Shown in pieces: positions 8,117-16,719 of a stretch of DNA of 64,000 nt. The notes below the pieces were generated by a model. The model saw only the letters and a program-made list of their open reading frames with translations. It searched no databases and was not told where the DNA came from. The translations under genes and the position numbers were made by a program. The stretch lies in assembly GCF_002013915.1 (NCBI RefSeq), contig NZ_MBTF01000002.1, positions 124,001-188,000 on the forward strand. The letters are read 5' to 3'. Each line of letters opens with the position of its first letter. Within the stretch, counting starts at the first letter, position 1. The DNA is from Mucilaginibacter pedocola. Its GTDB lineage: Bacteria > Bacteroidota > Bacteroidia > Sphingobacteriales > Sphingobacteriaceae.

Positions 8117-9421
8117 ATGGCAACCGTTGCAATTGTTCTAAACACCACAAAGAAGTTAGCTAATAATGAATACTCTGTAGCACTCAGAGTAACCCAAAAC
8201 CGTGAGAAGCGATATATCTCAATATCCAGTTTATTAGTGAATCAAACCTTAAGATTTCGGTGCGCGAAAGATCATTGGCTTCCGGGAAAAGAGGAAGATG
8301 AAGGGTTAGGTAGGTTTTCTAAGACATTTAAACCTTATAAAGAATACAATTCCATACTAAGAGAAAAGCTATCTCTAGCACACTCTATCTTAAAACGATA
8401 TGATGAGAAAAATATCGAATTTGACTTTGAAACATTCGAATCCGATATCCGGCTGAAGCAACCAGCACAGGGTTGGGTAGAAAGCCCTAAACAATCTATC
8501 ATCTCGATATTTGATTATTATTCGCAGCAGATAGCGATACTGGAAGAGCAACAACGGGAAGGTACAGCCGGATTGTATCGTGAAAACCGCAGCATTCTGA
8601 AAAAATACAAACCCGATGCATTGCTATCAGATGTAAACTTTAGATTCCTTGAGGGCTTTGAGTATTGGTTACGAAACGTCAGGAAGAATAAGGACACCAG
8701 CATTAGTGTTAAAATGCGTAATCTTCAGAGAGTAATTAACCAGGCGATTGAAGATAAATTATTCAACAAAGACGATTACCCGTTCGGGGAAAAGAAATAC
8801 AGTGTCAATCGACGGCTTGACCATAGCACTAAAAAAATCGCAATCAAACTGGACAAGATTTCTAAACTGAAAGAACTGGAACTCGACCCCGGTACATCAC
8901 TTCATTTTGCTCAACAGATTTTTCTTTTTAGCTATTACACCCGTGGAATGAATTTCATTGATATAACGTTTCTCAAATGGACTGACTTACCAGATTTAAC
9001 ACTTAACTATACCCGTAAGAAAACAAGGGGTAAGTTCGAAATACCTGTTAATGAGTATATGCTGAGGATTTTGACATATTTCAAAGATAACTATGTTGTT
9101 CCAGGAGGATATGTTTTTCCGATACTGGATGATACGATACATATCACCTCCAAGCAAAAATACACACGTAAGAAAACGGCTTTAAAAGCGGTTAATGATA
9201 ATCTCAAAAAGCTAGCCAAGCAAATAGGGGAGCCAACTCTAAAGCTTACAACAAATGTTGGTCGACATACTTACGCCACTGGATTAAAACGGTCCGGTGC
9301 AAGCACAGGCTATATTACGGAAGCATTAGGGCACGCAACGGAATTTCAGACACAAACCTATCTAGCTGAATTTGAAAAAGGAGAAATAGAGAGTTGGGAG
9401 CAAAAGATTTTTCAGTCTTAA
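8117..9421 (+). CDS. int: Tyrosine recombinase / integrase
   Basis: This 434-residue integrase has an N-terminal arm-binding region beginning MATVAIVLNTTKK, a SAM-like core-binding domain (about residues 105-210), and a C-terminal catalytic domain. Catalytic features are the first arginine in YYTRGMNFIDI, a beta-hairpin lysine in YTRKKTRGKFE, the box GRHTYATGLKRSG (with Asn in NVGR where many families have His), LGHATEF, and the nucleophile in QTQTYLAEF. It should excise and integrate the element at tRNA-Pro. The open frame extends upstream to a TTG at 8045, but that stretch overlaps the arm-type repeats, so ATG 8117 is chosen. A strong terminator follows the stop. Confidence 0.93.
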   Translation: MATVAIVLNTTKKLANNEYSVALRVTQNREKRYISISSLLVNQTLRFRCAKDHWLPGKEEDEGLGRFSKTFKPYKEYNSILREKLSLAHSILKRYDEKNIEFDFETFESDIRLKQPAQGWVESPKQSIISIFDYYSQQIAILEEQQREGTAGLYRENRSILKKYKPDALLSDVNFRFLEGFEYWLRNVRKNKDTSISVKMRNLQRVINQAIEDKLFNKDDYPFGEKKYSVNRRLDHSTKKIAIKLDKISKLKELELDPGTSLHFAQQIFLFSYYTRGMNFIDITFLKWTDLPDLTLNYTRKKTRGKFEIPVNEYMLRILTYFKDNYVVPGGYVFPILDDTIHITSKQKYTRKKTALKAVNDNLKKLAKQIGEPTLKLTTNVGRHTYATGLKRSGASTGYITEALGHATEFQTQTYLAEFEKGEIESWEQKIFQS

Positions 9422-9429
9422 GAGAAAAT

Positions 9430-9458
9430 GCAGGATAGGAAACTGTCCTGCTTTTTTT
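9430..9458 (+). terminator. Intrinsic terminator after integrase
   Basis: GCAGGATAG-GAAA-CTGTCCTGC forms a stem with one G-T pair and is followed by seven T. It lies between the integrase stop and the next start at 9471, so the next gene must be transcribed from readthrough or a very close promoter. Confidence 0.85.
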
Positions 9459-9470
9459 ATTTTAGCTTCT

Positions 9471-10547
9471 ATGTCTCAACCAATCGAAAATCAGATAGAC
9501 CCAACTCCGTATGTTAACTTGGACAATGTTGACTTGACTGTGCTTACATTAATTAATGAACATTACAAGGATGCAAAGGATGAAGGTTTTACTTTAAATG
9601 GTAAAAAGGTAACTCATTTAAACATTCAAGTGCGGTCGAACTTGTTAAATCATGACCCTCAATTACATGAGTATAATATTCTTTATAAATCTTACGATAG
9701 TTCCAACAAAACAGAGGCTGACTTAAAAGTTTATCACGAAGGAATTAAGCACCTTAACAAGAGAGTAAGCGATAGGGTCAGGGGTACATTCATGAGATGT
9801 ATAAACCCCGAAACCGAATTAGGTTCCCGAATTGTTAATCATTTTGACACGTTGTTGTTTGCTGCCCTCTTTTTCTACGACAAGTTTTGGGATGCTTATG
9901 GAACTGATTTTGCGGGTAAGGTATCGCTTAAAAACAGCTTAAGCGATTTAGAATTTCATAAACAACCGTACTTTTATAGAGCACATCAACAGGTCATATA
10001 TATAAGCACTTTACTCTATAATTATTACAAATCAGGTTTACCCCCAACTGAAATTCACATAATTTCAAATCGAAAAGCTCATGTTCAGAAAGACCCGATA
10101 CTAACGCGCTGGGTTATGAAATCACTAGTTGAGAGTATACTCAATGACAAACTGCCTGTTTCTACCGATTATTACGGAGACCAATTGAAAGGCATCATCT
10201 CAAAATTAAATTATTCGATTGATAATGAAGCTTTAAATCAATTGAAAAATTTATCTGAATCTAAACCTCCTGTTTTTGTTAACATAAAACGCAAAGTAGT
10301 GCGGCAATTTTGTTTAGAACTTCATAAGGTTTTCTGCTATTATACAGGATTAAACGTTAAGACTTTTACAATACCTCAACTAATTATTTATACTAATATC
10401 TTAAAAGAATTTGGGATGGATAATTTTGAAACACATAAGCGTAAACCAGGGAGCGAATCAAAAAAAAGCCGCAATTTCCTTCCACAAGAGCGACTTAGAG
10501 AGCTACTTATGCGCGATGAAGCTGTTAGTAAGGAAGCCGCCGTTTAG
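9471..10547 (+). CDS. Hypothetical protein, first gene of element module
   Basis: I do not recognise this 358-residue protein. It is soluble and mostly helical, has no signal peptide or membrane segment, and ends in a basic, charged tail (HKRKPGSESKKSRNF...). One section (KAHVQKDPILTRWVMKSLVESI) looks amphipathic. It starts with ATG 12 bp after the integrase terminator and is followed by two more genes on the same strand, the last a helicase-like protein. The codon use is AT-rich like the rest of the element. A role in element replication or maintenance is possible from position only. Confidence 0.75.
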   Translation: MSQPIENQIDPTPYVNLDNVDLTVLTLINEHYKDAKDEGFTLNGKKVTHLNIQVRSNLLNHDPQLHEYNILYKSYDSSNKTEADLKVYHEGIKHLNKRVSDRVRGTFMRCINPETELGSRIVNHFDTLLFAALFFYDKFWDAYGTDFAGKVSLKNSLSDLEFHKQPYFYRAHQQVIYISTLLYNYYKSGLPPTEIHIISNRKAHVQKDPILTRWVMKSLVESILNDKLPVSTDYYGDQLKGIISKLNYSIDNEALNQLKNLSESKPPVFVNIKRKVVRQFCLELHKVFCYYTGLNVKTFTIPQLIIYTNILKEFGMDNFETHKRKPGSESKKSRNFLPQERLRELLMRDEAVSKEAAV

Positions 10548-10638
10548 CAAAACGTTGCTTGCATTAGGAATTTGACCTTTACCGAACCTCAATGAGAAAC
10601 AATAAAGTTGCTCATTTAAAAAGGTAAAGATAGTCGAA

Positions 10639-11037
10639 ATGAATTTTATTAACGAACGTAGAGGCAGAAATGCTGCAGCTACAAGCAACAAGTCGGTTTT
10701 AAATGCAGCGATGTGTTTAGCTAAGTATGTACAACCTAAAACGCTCTTAAACTTTGTAGATACGGGACGGTTTGACGACGTATCAGACTTGGACAAGTTT
10801 ATCCTTAAAGTTAAGGATAATGGTAAGTACAACTACTCGCGTAAAGTACGCCAAGATAAGGGCGGTTTTAACTACAAATACATTAGTGTATTTGAATCTA
10901 ATGGACCAGAGGGGTTTAAAATTGTCCTCCTCGATAATATGGACCACTTCCTTCGGGAATACCATTTAGGTCTATTTACGATAGACTTTACTTTAGAAGA
11001 CTTAGTTAAAGAAGCCGAAAAATCGCAACAAGCGTAA
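10639..11037 (+). CDS. Hypothetical small protein, second gene of element module
   Basis: This 132-residue soluble protein is not recognised. It has an N-terminal basic stretch (NERRGRNAAATSNKS), a lysine-rich centre around YNYSRKVRQDKGG, and an acidic C terminus. The basic start could contact nucleic acid, but that is a guess. It lies 91 bp downstream of the 358-residue gene and 58 bp upstream of the helicase-like gene, with a strong terminator in between. Confidence 0.72.
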   Translation: MNFINERRGRNAAATSNKSVLNAAMCLAKYVQPKTLLNFVDTGRFDDVSDLDKFILKVKDNGKYNYSRKVRQDKGGFNYKYISVFESNGPEGFKIVLLDNMDHFLREYHLGLFTIDFTLEDLVKEAEKSQQA

Positions 11038-11045
11038 AGCCCACA

Positions 11046-11076
11046 CCCAGCAGCTGATAGAGCTGCTGGGTTTTTT
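11046..11076 (+). terminator. Strong intrinsic terminator
   Basis: CCCAGCAGCT-GATAG-AGCTGCTGGG is a perfect 10-bp stem followed by six T. It sits between the 132-residue gene and the helicase-like gene, so the latter needs its own promoter or partial readthrough. Confidence 0.92.
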
Positions 11077-11095
11077 ATTGTCCAGAAATCTATAT

Positions 11096-12949
11096 ATGAA
11101 ACCTATAATAGTAAAACTTCCTCCAAAGACATACTTAAGCGACATTGAACCTTTTAAAACCCATGGCATTGATACAGATAGTAAGTATCACAAAACAGTG
11201 CCAGGAGTCGGTATAACAACGTATGCTATTCGCTTTTTTAAAAATAATTTAATAGAAACGTTGCCTAATAAACCGGTGGTTGAGGCAAAAGTTAGCGAAC
11301 ACAACGAGAAGTTTCCCAATCAACCTGTGCTAGGGGTTTATAAAGGGGTTACAATCGCGAAAATAAAAGCATATCTATTATCTGATGTTGAGTACAAAAA
11401 AATAATCACCACACCCGAAGGTTTTATATACAAAGTTGTTGAAGCCTTTAGAGAGATTTATGGTGACTTATCAGTAATGTACAGCGATTTTTTTATGTTA
11501 ATTGATGAGTCTGAACGCATAATTACTGATGTCTCGTACAGAGGTGATATAGCGGCTCCATTAAATTATTTCTTTCATTTTAAGAGAAAGGCGCTGGTGT
11601 CAGCTACTACGCTGCCGTTTAGCGATTCTCGCTTTAAAAGTTTTAAAGATTATGTAATCGAACCTCAATTTGATTATAGCAAGCCGATAACAATTCTAAA
11701 CACCAATAATGTTATTGAATCGCTTAAACAGCATTTAGCCAAGCTTAACAGTGAACATATCTGCATTTTTTTCAACTCAACAAAGGGTATTAGTGCAATA
11801 GTTAATGCGCTAAATTTAAAGAGCAACTACATGGCGTTTTGTGCTGAAGATAGTGTAGTAAAACTAATCACGAAAAATGTGCCGTTTGAACGAACAACTG
11901 ATGATTTCCACGTAAATAGAATGCTCAAGTTTAATTTTTTTACAAGCCGGTACTTCTCAGCGATTGATATAAACGTGGACTACAAACCTGATGTCATCGT
12001 CATCAGTGATGTTTTCTTTGCCCATCACAGTATACTTGACCCCAAAACAGAATTAATTCAAATATCTGGTCGGCTAAGGAATGGAATTAACAGCTACACT
12101 CACATTACAAACTTCAATCCTGATTTAAAAGCAAAAACGCCCGACGAAGCACGATTTTACATTGATGGGCATTTAGATGCTTATCAGGGGTTTGTTCAAA
12201 CATACAATAAGGCTACTAATCCAGGTGAAAGGGAAGCTTTACGCAAAGCAATCACAGAATCCAAGGCGCATCATTTTTATGATGATAATGGCACGCTTAA
12301 TGACGCGATGGTGGATAATTTTATTCATGAGGAAAGAGTGAAGGAATATTACAAAAACTTAGAAAACTTAAAGGCTGCATATACGCAGGTAAGTAAACAT
12401 TTCACACCCACGTACATAAATGAGGTTTACGATGCTGGGGATGGAGACTTATTTTATTTAAAAACTTCATCCTCAAAAAAAGAGATTTACCAGCAAGTAG
12501 CAAGTATGTTGTACAAGTATAAAAGAAAATCGCATTTACATTTGATGCTGTTTAAACCAACAAACATACTTTCAAAATTGCGTGAGGAGTTTCCAGATAT
12601 CGCTGATGGGGTAGACTATCTCGACGAAAATACATTTCAGGCTACTGACTTTGTAGTTTCCAGTATAAGAAAAGCAGTTTCAGATGCGAAAGAAATGGCT
12701 TTAATAAATAAATTAGCCCCTTGCATTTATCAGTTGATAGACCCTTTTGATACTTATGTTCAAAGTGAATTAGTTGAGTTAATGCGCAATGCTTATGAAA
12801 ATGCCAAAGTGGACCGTAAAGTTGTTGCTCAACACATTTTTTTGTATTTCGAAGGGGTAAGGTCTTCTAAATTAAAGAAAAATGTTTATAAGCTGAAGGC
12901 AAGGAAATTTGAATACGCTATGCACAATTCAGATTTAATTAAAAGTTGA
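11096..12949 (+). CDS. SF2 helicase-like protein with atypical P-loop
   Basis: This 617-residue protein has the order of helicase superfamily 2 motifs. A glycine-rich loop PGVGITT (about residue 35) is in the Walker A position but lacks the lysine. Motif II is LIDESERI (about 135), motif III is SATT (about 168), a second RecA-like half contains ICIFFNSTKG, and motif VI is QISGRLRNG (about 325). I recall Bacteroidota mobile-element proteins with a GGTT-type loop that are annotated as DEAD/DEAH helicases; this looks like that group. It may unwind DNA or RNA, or be a degenerate ATPase. ATG 11096 was chosen because the earlier TTG (11078) lies in the terminator tail. The downstream half (about residues 345-617) is unrecognised. 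Confidence 0.7.
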   Translation: MKPIIVKLPPKTYLSDIEPFKTHGIDTDSKYHKTVPGVGITTYAIRFFKNNLIETLPNKPVVEAKVSEHNEKFPNQPVLGVYKGVTIAKIKAYLLSDVEYKKIITTPEGFIYKVVEAFREIYGDLSVMYSDFFMLIDESERIITDVSYRGDIAAPLNYFFHFKRKALVSATTLPFSDSRFKSFKDYVIEPQFDYSKPITILNTNNVIESLKQHLAKLNSEHICIFFNSTKGISAIVNALNLKSNYMAFCAEDSVVKLITKNVPFERTTDDFHVNRMLKFNFFTSRYFSAIDINVDYKPDVIVISDVFFAHHSILDPKTELIQISGRLRNGINSYTHITNFNPDLKAKTPDEARFYIDGHLDAYQGFVQTYNKATNPGEREALRKAITESKAHHFYDDNGTLNDAMVDNFIHEERVKEYYKNLENLKAAYTQVSKHFTPTYINEVYDAGDGDLFYLKTSSSKKEIYQQVASMLYKYKRKSHLHLMLFKPTNILSKLREEFPDIADGVDYLDENTFQATDFVVSSIRKAVSDAKEMALINKLAPCIYQLIDPFDTYVQSELVELMRNAYENAKVDRKVVAQHIFLYFEGVRSSKLKKNVYKLKARKFEYAMHNSDLIKS

Positions 12950-13567
12950 GTATTATAAGGGAAGTAAATGTTCTGAATCAACATCTATCTATCAATTCAG
13001 AATTTATTAAAAATAATGTTTTATACAGGTAGATAAATTCTTGAGTTAGAAAATAGGGCACCATTCGGTAGCCCTATTTTGTTTATCGGAGTTTCGATAG
13101 ATTGATAAACTGTTGATGCACCAATCCGCTAACCTGTTAGTTTGCAGGCTAACCTTATAATACAATAGTAAGGAGGCATTGAAGCTATTCCTCCCCAATT
13201 TATTAAAAGGTACAGAAACCTAATACTACATCTATAAAAATCCCCCTGCCACTTAATAAATCCCCCCTACACTCTGTAAATGGGGATTGATTGCCTATAA
13301 AAATCGACTTCTCTGTAAAAACTTCCTGTGTGGCTTGAATGGCTGCATAGCTCCGACTTCAGCCCCTTACCAGCTTTCGACGGGAAAAGCGAAATATATA
13401 GCGTTGTTCAGCCTGTGTGCCAGGCTTGAACGGGCTAAAATTGTTCCTCCGGAACAAAACTCCAAGTGCTTCGCACTCCGCTATGAATCCTGCCTAAATG
13501 CATTTTCCTTAAACCATTTCAATTCCGAATCACCACTCAAACGCACCTTAAAAACCCTTAAAAACAC
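12950..13567. other. Intergenic region of the element (618 bp)
   Basis: The region contains a partial copy of the TTCAGAATTT repeat (12993-13010), a terminator (13050-13080), a TTTATTAAAAGGTAC motif (13199-13213), and a GC-richer stretch at about 13300-13500 with short hairpin-prone words such as GTGCTTCGCAC. An open frame at 13287-13571 is not convincing as a gene. Confidence 0.6.
13050..13080 (+). terminator. Intrinsic terminator after helicase-like gene
   Basis: AAAATAGGGC and GCCCTATTTT form a perfect 10-bp stem with an 11-base loop; the stem itself ends in T4 followed by GTTT. It lies 100 bp after the helicase-like stop. Confidence 0.75.
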
Positions 13568-14050
13568 ATGATAGAGTACCGAGAAACACCCCAAAAACCT
13601 GAAACGCCCAGCAACCCTCCAAGAAAAAACACTATGGGAAAACGTTGGAAAATGGTCAAAGACAGTACGCATGCCAACAACCACAAAGCGTTCATCATGA
13701 CCAAGATGATCCAATACCAACGCGTGCTACTGGAAGTAATGCAACTCGATTACTTTAAAGACCAGCCGTATTTCAACCGCGACTATAAAGACGATGGTAG
13801 CGAGCCTTTCCTCATCCATTCTTTCGTTTCCGAAACATTTTACTGGCGAATTGAATGCAATATGGTTTTCGAGATCGTCATTGAATATTGCTTCGAGAAC
13901 TGCCCCGTTGAAGGCTTGGTATGGGCATCAATTGCCTGGCACCGGCTCCACAAATATGCTATTCGCAAAGTGCTCAACAAGCCGCTTGCTGAATTACATA
14001 AAGGCACCCTTGCCTTTCAGGACCCAAAGTATATCAATGGCGCTAAATAA
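13568..14050 (+). CDS. Hypothetical element protein (tandem gene 1)
   Basis: I do not recognise this 160-residue soluble protein. It has a proline-rich, polar N terminus, then HSFVSETFYWRIECNM and a hydrophobic beta/alpha core rich in aromatic residues. ATG 13568 is preceded by CCTTAAAAACAC, much like the leader of the next gene (CTTTAAAACCAATCATC), which supports this start; an in-frame ATG at 13634 is the alternative. The next gene is of similar size and also has an HxFVS motif before a beta-rich stretch, so the two may be distant paralogues. Confidence 0.65.
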   Translation: MIEYRETPQKPETPSNPPRKNTMGKRWKMVKDSTHANNHKAFIMTKMIQYQRVLLEVMQLDYFKDQPYFNRDYKDDGSEPFLIHSFVSETFYWRIECNMVFEIVIEYCFENCPVEGLVWASIAWHRLHKYAIRKVLNKPLAELHKGTLAFQDPKYINGAK

Positions 14051-14179
14051 CCATCCGTACTATTTTATTAAAAGGTACTGCGCTGCAGTGCCAGCTACAA
14101 TGCAACACCAAAATGCTTGGTCTATCGACCAGGCATTTTTCATTTCACCACAATTTTAAACTCTTTAAAACCAATCATC

Positions 14180-14680
14180 ATGAAACAGAAACCAAATGTC
14201 CACCCGGCACAGTTACCTTATAATAAAGAGGTCGCCAATGCCTACCACAATGTGCTAAATGCTGCGAAGCGCATGATAGCTGCGCTGCCGGCTTATGAAG
14301 CCAGGTGCTCGCTTGAACTCGATGAGAAACACTCTTTCTCCGATTTGCGCATACATCAATTTGTCTCGCCTTTGCTATACCTAAGCCTTGAAGTCGGGTT
14401 TGGCGATAAGTATTACATCCACTTCGGCTATGAACAATTCGATACCGACCATGAACTGGCTGGCTTCTCATCCGTATTCCTGCGCACGCTTTACAGGCTA
14501 ACTTCGAAACAACTCACTGCTGTCAACATCGAAGATTGTATTCACACCAACAACATTATCACAACCTGTTCAGAATTGTTCGAGGTGATTGACGATAGCA
14601 ACCACAAACGTCACACGTTTAAAGAAATTCGGTATAAGCCTAAAGTATCGAGGCGAAAATTGATGAAAGCAGTGGCATAA
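14180..14680 (+). CDS. Hypothetical element protein (tandem gene 2)
   Basis: This 166-residue soluble protein is not recognised. Its centre reads RIHQFVSPLLYLSLEVGFG and is similar in order (H-x-F-V-S then beta strands) to the gene upstream. The C terminus is basic (KPKVSRRKLMKAVA). I use ATG 14180; the open frame begins further upstream at a non-ATG codon inside the intergenic spacer. It is convergent with the XRE regulator at 14701-14943, leaving 20 bp between the stops. Confidence 0.68.
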   Translation: MKQKPNVHPAQLPYNKEVANAYHNVLNAAKRMIAALPAYEARCSLELDEKHSFSDLRIHQFVSPLLYLSLEVGFGDKYYIHFGYEQFDTDHELAGFSSVFLRTLYRLTSKQLTAVNIEDCIHTNNIITTCSELFEVIDDSNHKRHTFKEIRYKPKVSRRKLMKAVA

Positions 14681-14700
14681 CAAAGTAGGGGCTTCGGTCC

Positions 14701-14943
14701 CTACTTAAACGGCGTGTCAGGTATAAAGTCCTTAACGGAACATTTAAAGACTACAGCCAACTTATTTAAATGATTGAGGTTGTATTTAGTTGGAGATTTG
14801 GAACTTTCGGCTTGACCAATAAATCCATTCGATACGTCTAATTGCACAGCAAGTTCGGATTGAGACATCCCCAATTCCTCTCTTTTCTCCTTAACCTTAT
14901 TGATTACGTAAGCTTCAATATCCGTTTTTAGACTCGCTGCCAT
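14701..14943 (-). CDS. XRE-family HTH regulator
   Basis: This 80-residue protein contains a Cro/CI-type helix-turn-helix: KVKEKREELGMSQSELAVQL followed by DVSNGFIGQAESSKSPTKY and a C-terminal helix. ATG 14943 (MAASLKTD) is preferred; a longer frame from 14973 adds a hydrophobic stretch that is atypical of this family. It is divergent from the lipoprotein gene at 15089. The shared 145-bp intergenic region holds a -7 box and a TTTGTAG/CTACAAA dyad, so it may control that gene and itself. Confidence 0.85.
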   Translation of the reverse strand: MAASLKTDIEAYVINKVKEKREELGMSQSELAVQLDVSNGFIGQAESSKSPTKYNLNHLNKLAVVFKCSVKDFIPDTPFK

Positions 14944-15002
14944 CAACAACGAAAGAATAAAAACTACAGCCACATATTGCTTAGCAATAACTAAGTATTT
15001 CT

Positions 15003-15034
15003 TAATTTTGCATTTGTAGTATGTCCCCTACAAA
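15003..15034 (+). promoter_or_regulatory. Promoter -7 box and adjoining dyad upstream of lipoprotein gene
   Basis: TAATTTTG (15003-15010) matches the TAnnTTTG -7 consensus. Immediately after it, TTTGTAG-N8-CTACAAA (15013-15034) is a perfect dyad that could be an operator for the divergent XRE protein or a 5' UTR hairpin. Confidence 0.45.
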
Positions 15035-15088
15035 CATTAATTAATTGCCGATTCTGGACATATCGGTACCCTTAACTTTATCATAGAT

Positions 15089-15910
15089 ATGAAACAAGCT
15101 TTTTATCAAATGCTAATTATAGCATTGTTCATTAGTTCATGCTCTAAAAAATCACAGGAAACAACGCCTAAGACAGTTTTAGAGGAAGCGATCTCCTCTC
15201 AATACATTCATAGCGGAACAACAGACAAATCATTGGTAGTTGAATATGCTTCTTACAAAGCCGGAGCCGATTGCGATAAAGCGGTGTTTAATGCTGCTAA
15301 AAACATGGTTCAAAATAGTAGCGGTACAAATACAGTAACCGTTGTTGGGGCAACCTTAACGATGACGTTTGAGCGTAATTCCAATGTTCAGCCCGCAAAG
15401 CTTTCATTAACTACCGGCTCAGCGCTGGACATCGCTGTAAAGAAAAAATGGGACTGGAAGGGCGTCATCACATTGAGGAAGCAGAATAGCTTTTTATCAA
15501 CTACCGACTTCTTAAACGCGGTAAATGTAAGGGTCACTCCCGTTAATACTGGAGATGTTGCTAAGGTCTTATCAAAAAACGCAGCTGGCGAGATTATGGT
15601 AATTGAATATGCCCTCACAACTAGCAATCCATCGTATTCACAAGCCGTACAATTTGATGTGCAAACCAGCACGCCAGTTACATTCAAAAGTCAGCTAGCA
15701 GTCAATTGCCTAATTCCTGATTTTATAACACCACAACAAGAAATGGTTCTCAATATATCCACAAGATTAGCTGCGCCAGTAGAAAAGCCCCTTGGCGGTG
15801 GTATAACTTCATATCAACAAGAAGTCGATGCATATTGGGCTACCGTCTCTTTAGGGGAACGAATTGCTCAACGATACTTCGTAGAAAAACTTTATCCAAC
15901 CATTAAATAA
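15089..15910 (+). CDS. Putative lipoprotein of the element
   Basis: This 273-residue protein begins MKQAFYQMLIIALFISSCSK: a hydrophobic leader and a lipobox ending in Cys18, so it is probably an outer-membrane or periplasmic lipoprotein. The mature part is beta-rich with repeated Thr/Val segments and no motif I recognise. A second small membrane protein starts 8 bp after its stop and is probably cotranscribed. It is controlled from the divergent promoter region shared with the XRE gene. Confidence 0.78.
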   Translation: MKQAFYQMLIIALFISSCSKKSQETTPKTVLEEAISSQYIHSGTTDKSLVVEYASYKAGADCDKAVFNAAKNMVQNSSGTNTVTVVGATLTMTFERNSNVQPAKLSLTTGSALDIAVKKKWDWKGVITLRKQNSFLSTTDFLNAVNVRVTPVNTGDVAKVLSKNAAGEIMVIEYALTTSNPSYSQAVQFDVQTSTPVTFKSQLAVNCLIPDFITPQQEMVLNISTRLAAPVEKPLGGGITSYQQEVDAYWATVSLGERIAQRYFVEKLYPTIK

Positions 15911-15917
15911 TAACCAT

Positions 15918-16103
15918 ATGTCAAAAGATTTAAAGGAAGGGTTGGTAGCCTTTTCGGTGTTAACCACTATTCTATACGTAATTTGTGCATTTGTTCAACT
16001 GACAATAGACGTCACTGATTGGTCATCGACTTGCAGAGCCGTATTTGCGATAGGCATTGTTGTTATCATCATTTACCTACTTTTTATTTTTAACCCAGAT
16101 TAA
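15918..16103 (+). CDS. Small two-helix membrane protein
   Basis: This 61-residue protein has two hydrophobic helices (about residues 9-29 and 41-58) separated by a short polar turn with TDWSST. It starts 8 bp downstream of the lipoprotein stop, which supports an operon. The function is unknown. A large hairpin follows its stop. Confidence 0.65.
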   Translation: MSKDLKEGLVAFSVLTTILYVICAFVQLTIDVTDWSSTCRAVFAIGIVVIIIYLLFIFNPD

Positions 16104-16104
16104 T

Positions 16105-16185
16105 CTTGCAACCAGAACTATATCTCTCCATAACCCCCAAGAAGTTGTTTAAGAGGGTATGGAGAGATATGTTCTTGCCGGCTTT
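16105..16185 (+). terminator. Large stem-loop after small membrane protein gene
   Basis: ATATCTCTCCATAACCC pairs with GGGTATGGAGAGATAT; outer GAAC/GTTC and TTGCAA/TTGCAA complementarity extends it to about 80 bases. It has no T tract, so it could be a terminator, an RNA stability element, or the start of the noncoding block that follows. Confidence 0.6.
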
Positions 16186-16719
16186 GCAAATGGGAGAACG
16201 AGGAAGATAGGTGTTACGTTCGGGCAAGCTCCACAATCAACACGCCAAGCTTCGTAAACATTCAATAAGCCTTTCGGCACATTTCATGTTTACCGGCTGA
16301 TCGCTGGCTTGTCATGCTGCTTGCCACTCGCTTTTCTCACTCCACATGAGCTTTCTTTGTATTTATGTGCGTTTCACTAATCGCTTCGCCTCACTTGGCT
16401 TTGCAGCCAGGTGAATCTCGCAACCGTTCAACCTACATAAATCCAAGCGCTCATCATAATTTTAGCTCACCTGCGTGTCGGTCGTCGCTTCAGGCTTGTC
16501 ATAGGTTTTGAGGAACCCTGTCCACACGCCACTATTCAAAACCAACGCCAAGCCTTTGTGAAGCATTCTTTCAATCGCGCTATCGCGCTTCTTTCGAAAG
16601 ACGACGACCTCTGTTCGCAGGCGGTGAGCAAGCATGTATATTTTGACACGAACTGTATTAATTGTTTTTAATGTAAGTTTAGTAATCGTACCTTACGCTT
16701 TATTACCTAATCACTTATT
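16186..16719. other. Noncoding block, possibly structured RNA or transfer origin
   Basis: No convincing reading frame is seen over about 450 bases (16186-16640). The base composition is more GC-rich than the surrounding element genes, and there are short self-complementary words (TTTCGAAAG, GCGCTATCGCGC, ACGACGACCT). Such a compact noncoding block could be a structured RNA, an origin of transfer or a decayed segment. The last 80 bases before 16720 hold AT-rich promoter-like sequence. Confidence 0.4.

Noticed and set aside
13287..13571. Open frame of 94 residues in the element
   Set aside because: The translation has no recognisable pattern, it overlaps the start of the better-supported gene at 13568, and it covers noncoding-looking sequence with hairpin words.
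16186..16640. Protein-coding gene in the GC-richer block
   Set aside because: No continuous frame with sensible composition was seen on either strand; it reads as noncoding.
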